NCBI RefSeq assembly: GCF_002835805.1
Contig: NZ_PISE01000023.1
Span: 1 to 36,886 of the forward strand
Reading direction: 5' to 3'
Source of the DNA: Niallia nealsonii
Lineage (GTDB): Bacteria > Bacillota > Bacilli > Bacillales > Cytobacillaceae
Length of the DNA: 36,886 nucleotides
The translations under genes were made by a program, and so were the position numbers. Positions 34,417 to 36,886 of this stretch are shown piece by piece. Every line of letters begins with the position of its first letter. The first letter of the stretch is position 1. The notes beneath the pieces were generated by a model. It did not search any database, was not told the origin of the DNA, and saw only the letters and a list, made by a program, of their open reading frames with translations.

Positions 34417-35658
34417 TTAATTTTTGTTCTTGAATATAAAGTGTTGTTTATTTATCTTTCTTAAATGAAACTTTGTTAATCCAGTAACTTTAAAAAGTAT
34501 AAGCGTAAGAAATAATGCAATGATAATAAAACAAATTACCATGTAGATTAAACCTTTCCAGCCTAATATAGACCAAAAGACTCCACCAAGTGTTCCTCCA
34601 ATACTAGAACCTGTATAGTATAAAAATAAATATAAAGAGGATGCTTGTGCCTTATTCTTTACAGCTCGATGGCTAACCCAACCACTTGCAATAGAATGGC
34701 TTCCAAAGAAACCAAAAGTTGTTAAACCTAGGCCGATTATTTTTACAATTAGAAGCGTATTTAACGTTAAACAGGCACCAAATCCTATTAATAATAGGTT
34801 GATAATCAAAATATATTGTCTTCCATAACGGTCAGCCAATCGTCCAATCCATACGGAGCTGAACATTCCTATAATAAATAATAGAAAAATCCAGCTTACT
34901 AGTCCCTGCTTTAATGAATAAGGCTCATCTGTTAATGCAAAACCTATATAATTAAATAAAGCGACATTACTCCCTAACAGTAAAAAACCAAGACCGTATA
35001 AACATAAAAGTCCAGGATCCTTTAAATGCTTTGCCATTGATTTACTTAAGTCATAGATTTTTAGTTTTTGCGATTTGAAGTTATTGGAGGGTCTTAACAT
35101 ATATGCAAAGATTAAAGTAGCCGCTATACTTATTATTCCAATTCCTCCTACAGCAATATGCCATCCAAAAAAATCACTTAACACACCTGAAATAATCCGG
35201 CCTCCCATAGCTCCAATTGCATTGCCGCTAATATATAATCCCATGGCTTTACCTAAACTGCTTGATTCTACTTCTTCTCCAAGGTAAGCCATTGCCACAG
35301 AGGGAACACCTGCTAAAATTATTCCTAATAGAGTTCTTAATAAAAGTAAAACATGAAAATTCGGACTAAAGGCAGTTAATAAACAAAATATGGAGGCAAG
35401 AAGCATGGAATAGACCATTGTTGGTTTACGCCCCCACACTTCTGATAAAGATCCCAAAACCAGCATACTGATGGCTAGTGAAATAGTAGATAAAGATAAA
35501 GGCAAACTTGCCATTGTCGGCGATATATTAAATTCTGAAGTGAATTCCTGCATTAGTGGCTGTGCACAATACAAAATAGCAAAGGTGTTGAATCCTGCTG
35601 CAAAAAATGCAAAACTAGTTTTGCGAAATATGGGAGTTCCATCTTTTATATAGACCAT
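34417..35658 (-). CDS. MFS transporter (YybF-like)
   Basis: A 413-aa major facilitator protein with 12 membrane helices. After RKTSFAFFAAGFNTFAILYC the first half has the family loop motif GSLSEVWGRKPTMVY (helix 2-3) and the second half GRLADRYGRQYILI. It matches the Bcr/CflA-YnfM-like group of drug or metabolite exporters; substrate unknown. GGAGATG precedes ATG 35656-35658. It is divergent from an LysR regulator, an arrangement like B. subtilis yybF/yybE, so it is probably the target of that regulator. Confidence 0.9.
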   Translation of the reverse strand: MVYIKDGTPIFRKTSFAFFAAGFNTFAILYCAQPLMQEFTSEFNISPTMASLPLSLSTISLAISMLVLGSLSEVWGRKPTMVYSMLLASIFCLLTAFSPNFHVLLLLRTLLGIILAGVPSVAMAYLGEEVESSSLGKAMGLYISGNAIGAMGGRIISGVLSDFFGWHIAVGGIGIISIAATLIFAYMLRPSNNFKSQKLKIYDLSKSMAKHLKDPGLLCLYGLGFLLLGSNVALFNYIGFALTDEPYSLKQGLVSWIFLLFIIGMFSSVWIGRLADRYGRQYILIINLLLIGFGACLTLNTLLIVKIIGLGLTTFGFFGSHSIASGWVSHRAVKNKAQASSLYLFLYYTGSSIGGTLGGVFWSILGWKGLIYMVICFIIIALFLTLILFKVTGLTKFHLRKINKQHFIFKNKN

Positions 35659-35760
35659 CTTCTAACATCTCCAGTATTTTAGTTTCTCTTTTCTGTATTC
35701 TAATTTTCACTTTTTTCAAAACTCGTTTTTTTTAAACTTACTTATATTTCAACTTTTATG

Positions 35761-35788
35761 TTAACAGCTTTAAATCATGATGTATAAT
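35761..35788 (+). promoter_or_regulatory. Promoter of the LysR gene and likely LysR operator region
   Basis: TTAACA (35761-35766), 16-bp spacer, TATAAT (35783-35788), about 65 bp before the LysR start. The spacer contains the palindrome ATCATGAT, and several T-N11-A spans are possible; the 193-bp divergent region must also hold the MFS promoter, which I could not fix. Confidence 0.5.
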
Positions 35789-35854
35789 TCATAATAATAA
35801 TGTTTTTAATGCATATATGTAATGATTAATAGAAGAATTCGATGAGGTGTTATG

Positions 35855-36760
35855 ATGGAATGGCAACAATTTGAATATTTTCGCATGCTATCAAAAATGC
35901 AGCATGTTACGAAAGCTGCAGAAGCTTTAAATATTTCACAATCAGCGCTAAGTCGTTCAATAGCCCGATTTGAGGATGAAATTGGAGCCCCTTTATTTGA
36001 ACGGCAAGGACGTTCTATTAGGCTAAATGTATATGGGAAAATGTTTTTGAAGCACGTTGATTTAATAGTAAGAGAATTTGAAATAGGAAAACAAGAAATT
36101 CAGGAATTACTTAGGCCTGGACAAGGCATAGTTTCTTTTGGTTTTTTGCATACTTTAAGCACTAATTTAATCCCAGATTTACTATCTGCTTTCCGAATGG
36201 AGTTTCCAAAAATTAATTTTCAGCTTAAGCAAAGTCCTTCTCATTCATTGTTGGAGGAGCTGCAAAAAGGAGATTTAGACTTATGTTTAATCTCTCCAAC
36301 GGAAGTTAAGCCACCTATCGAATGGCAACAGCTCTTTAGTGAGGAACTTTTTATTTATGTTCCAAGGACCCATTTGCTGGCAAATCAAAAAAGTTTATAT
36401 TTACATGATTTAGCGGAAGAATCGTTTATTCTTTTGAAGAAGGGATATGCTCTTCGCACTTTAACAGAACAAATGTTTAAGGAAGCTGGCATAGAACCAG
36501 CAATAACTTTTGAGGGAGATGAAGCTGATACAGTTGCTGGGCTTGTGGCTGCAGGATTAGGAGTCTCTATTCTTCCTGCATTAAAAGGCATGGACTTAAA
36601 TAAAATAATCAAAATTCCTATTAATTCTTCGAAGTACAATAGAGTAATTGGTTTAGCATGGATAAATGGAAGATATCTATCCCCAGCTGCTTTACAATTC
36701 AAAAATTTTATTATTAATCATCTTTCTAATATGGAAGATAAACAGCGCGATTTAATATAG
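35855..36760 (+). CDS. LysR-family transcriptional regulator (YybE-like)
   Basis: A 301-aa regulator. The N-terminal winged helix-turn-helix reads MEWQQFEYFRMLSKMQHVTK then AAEALNISQSALSRSIARFE; the effector-binding domain follows from about residue 90 (GIVSFGFLHTLSTNLIPDLL) with the hinge region TEVKPPIEWQQLF. Start set at ATG 35855, because GAGGTG (35844-35849) is too near ATG 35852. Likely controls the divergent MFS gene and itself; the inducer is unknown. Confidence 0.93.
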   Translation: MEWQQFEYFRMLSKMQHVTKAAEALNISQSALSRSIARFEDEIGAPLFERQGRSIRLNVYGKMFLKHVDLIVREFEIGKQEIQELLRPGQGIVSFGFLHTLSTNLIPDLLSAFRMEFPKINFQLKQSPSHSLLEELQKGDLDLCLISPTEVKPPIEWQQLFSEELFIYVPRTHLLANQKSLYLHDLAEESFILLKKGYALRTLTEQMFKEAGIEPAITFEGDEADTVAGLVAAGLGVSILPALKGMDLNKIIKIPINSSKYNRVIGLAWINGRYLSPAALQFKNFIINHLSNMEDKQRDLI

Positions 36761-36826
36761 AGAAATAAATAATCCCATATTTGTATCTATCAACTATATA
36801 TTGTTTTTATTAATATAATTCATATA

Positions 36827-36886
36827 ATGAAAAACCAAAAGAAACCGTTAGGGAATTCTAACATATTGGATTTGAGTCAATATTTT
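36827..36886 (+). CDS. Possible gene start cut by the window edge
   Basis: An ATG at 36827 opens a frame of 20 codons (MKNQKKPLGNSNILDLSQYF) to the window end. No ribosome binding site is visible before it (AT-rich sequence only). Too short to name. Confidence 0.2.
   Translation, partial: MKNQKKPLGNSNILDLSQYF

Noticed and set aside
1-36886. CRISPR arrays, tRNA/rRNA genes, insertion sequences, integrases or attachment sites.
   Set aside because: I looked for regular spaced repeats, cloverleaf ends, transposase motifs and terminal repeats and found none that hold up. The only clear direct repeat is the T-box duplication.

Overview
The window is AT-rich chromosomal DNA from a Gram-positive, low-GC bacterium, most likely a member of the Bacillaceae. 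The evidence is the strong AGGAGG-type ribosome binding sites, TTG/GTG starts, T-box and cobalamin leaders, a BceRS-BceAB type module, a YeeI-type YebC protein, a ThrZ-type synthetase behind three T-boxes, and an LysR/MFS pair resembling B. subtilis yybE/yybF. I cannot name the genus. I see no rRNA, tRNA, CRISPR array, phage block or intact insertion sequence.

Layout. 0-3 kb: a cobalamin riboswitch with terminator controls metE (B12-independent methionine synthase). 3-7 kb: a YitT-family membrane protein, a CBO0543-type membrane protein and an AAA/ABC-like ATPase (both minus), then yeeI. 7-9 kb: a PAS-PAS-GGDEF-EAL c-di-GMP protein (minus). 9.5-14 kb: a complete BceR-BceS-BceA-BceB type antimicrobial-peptide sensing and detoxification module (minus), with a perfect palindrome upstream of the transporter genes that fits the BceR-type operator. 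14.3-15.5 kb: an NTF2-like protein and a VanZ-family protein. 15.8-17.3 kb: a DJ-1/PfpI protein, a broken small CxxC gene and a type I signal peptidase. 17.5-18.9 kb: a heavily decayed DUF1835-type gene and another gene remnant. 18.9-22.2 kb: a YkgJ-like/pentapeptide-repeat fusion, a YyaP-like reductase-fold protein, a multi-pass membrane protein and an ABM-domain monooxygenase. 22.4-26.1 kb: ribokinase, then a divergent S-methylmethionine permease / homocysteine S-methyltransferase pair. 26.5-28.9 kb: proline iminopeptidase, cupin, one intact and one broken GNAT acetyltransferase. 29.3-31.3 kb: a pyruvate kinase paralogue that ends at the edge of the catalytic domain, and a second broken GNAT gene. 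31.4-34.2 kb: three tandem threonine T-box leaders and thrZ. 34.4-36.8 kb: a divergent MFS transporter / LysR regulator pair.

How it fits together. Two separate routes to methionine lie here (metE, and mmuP/mmuM salvage). The cell-envelope genes (BceRSAB-like module, VanZ, signal peptidase) sit close together. From about 16.4 to 31.3 kb at least five genes are broken by stops or small indels, while every long housekeeping-type gene is intact, so this is a region of accessory gene decay. The most notable regulatory structure is the triple T-box: its second and third copies are a 264-bp tandem duplication differing at two bases, one of them the base just 3' of the ACC specifier.

No wholly new defence or biosynthetic system is evident. 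The items most worth checking are the T-box duplication, the truncated pyruvate kinase, the palindromic operator of the Bce-like module, and several unannotated small or decayed genes.
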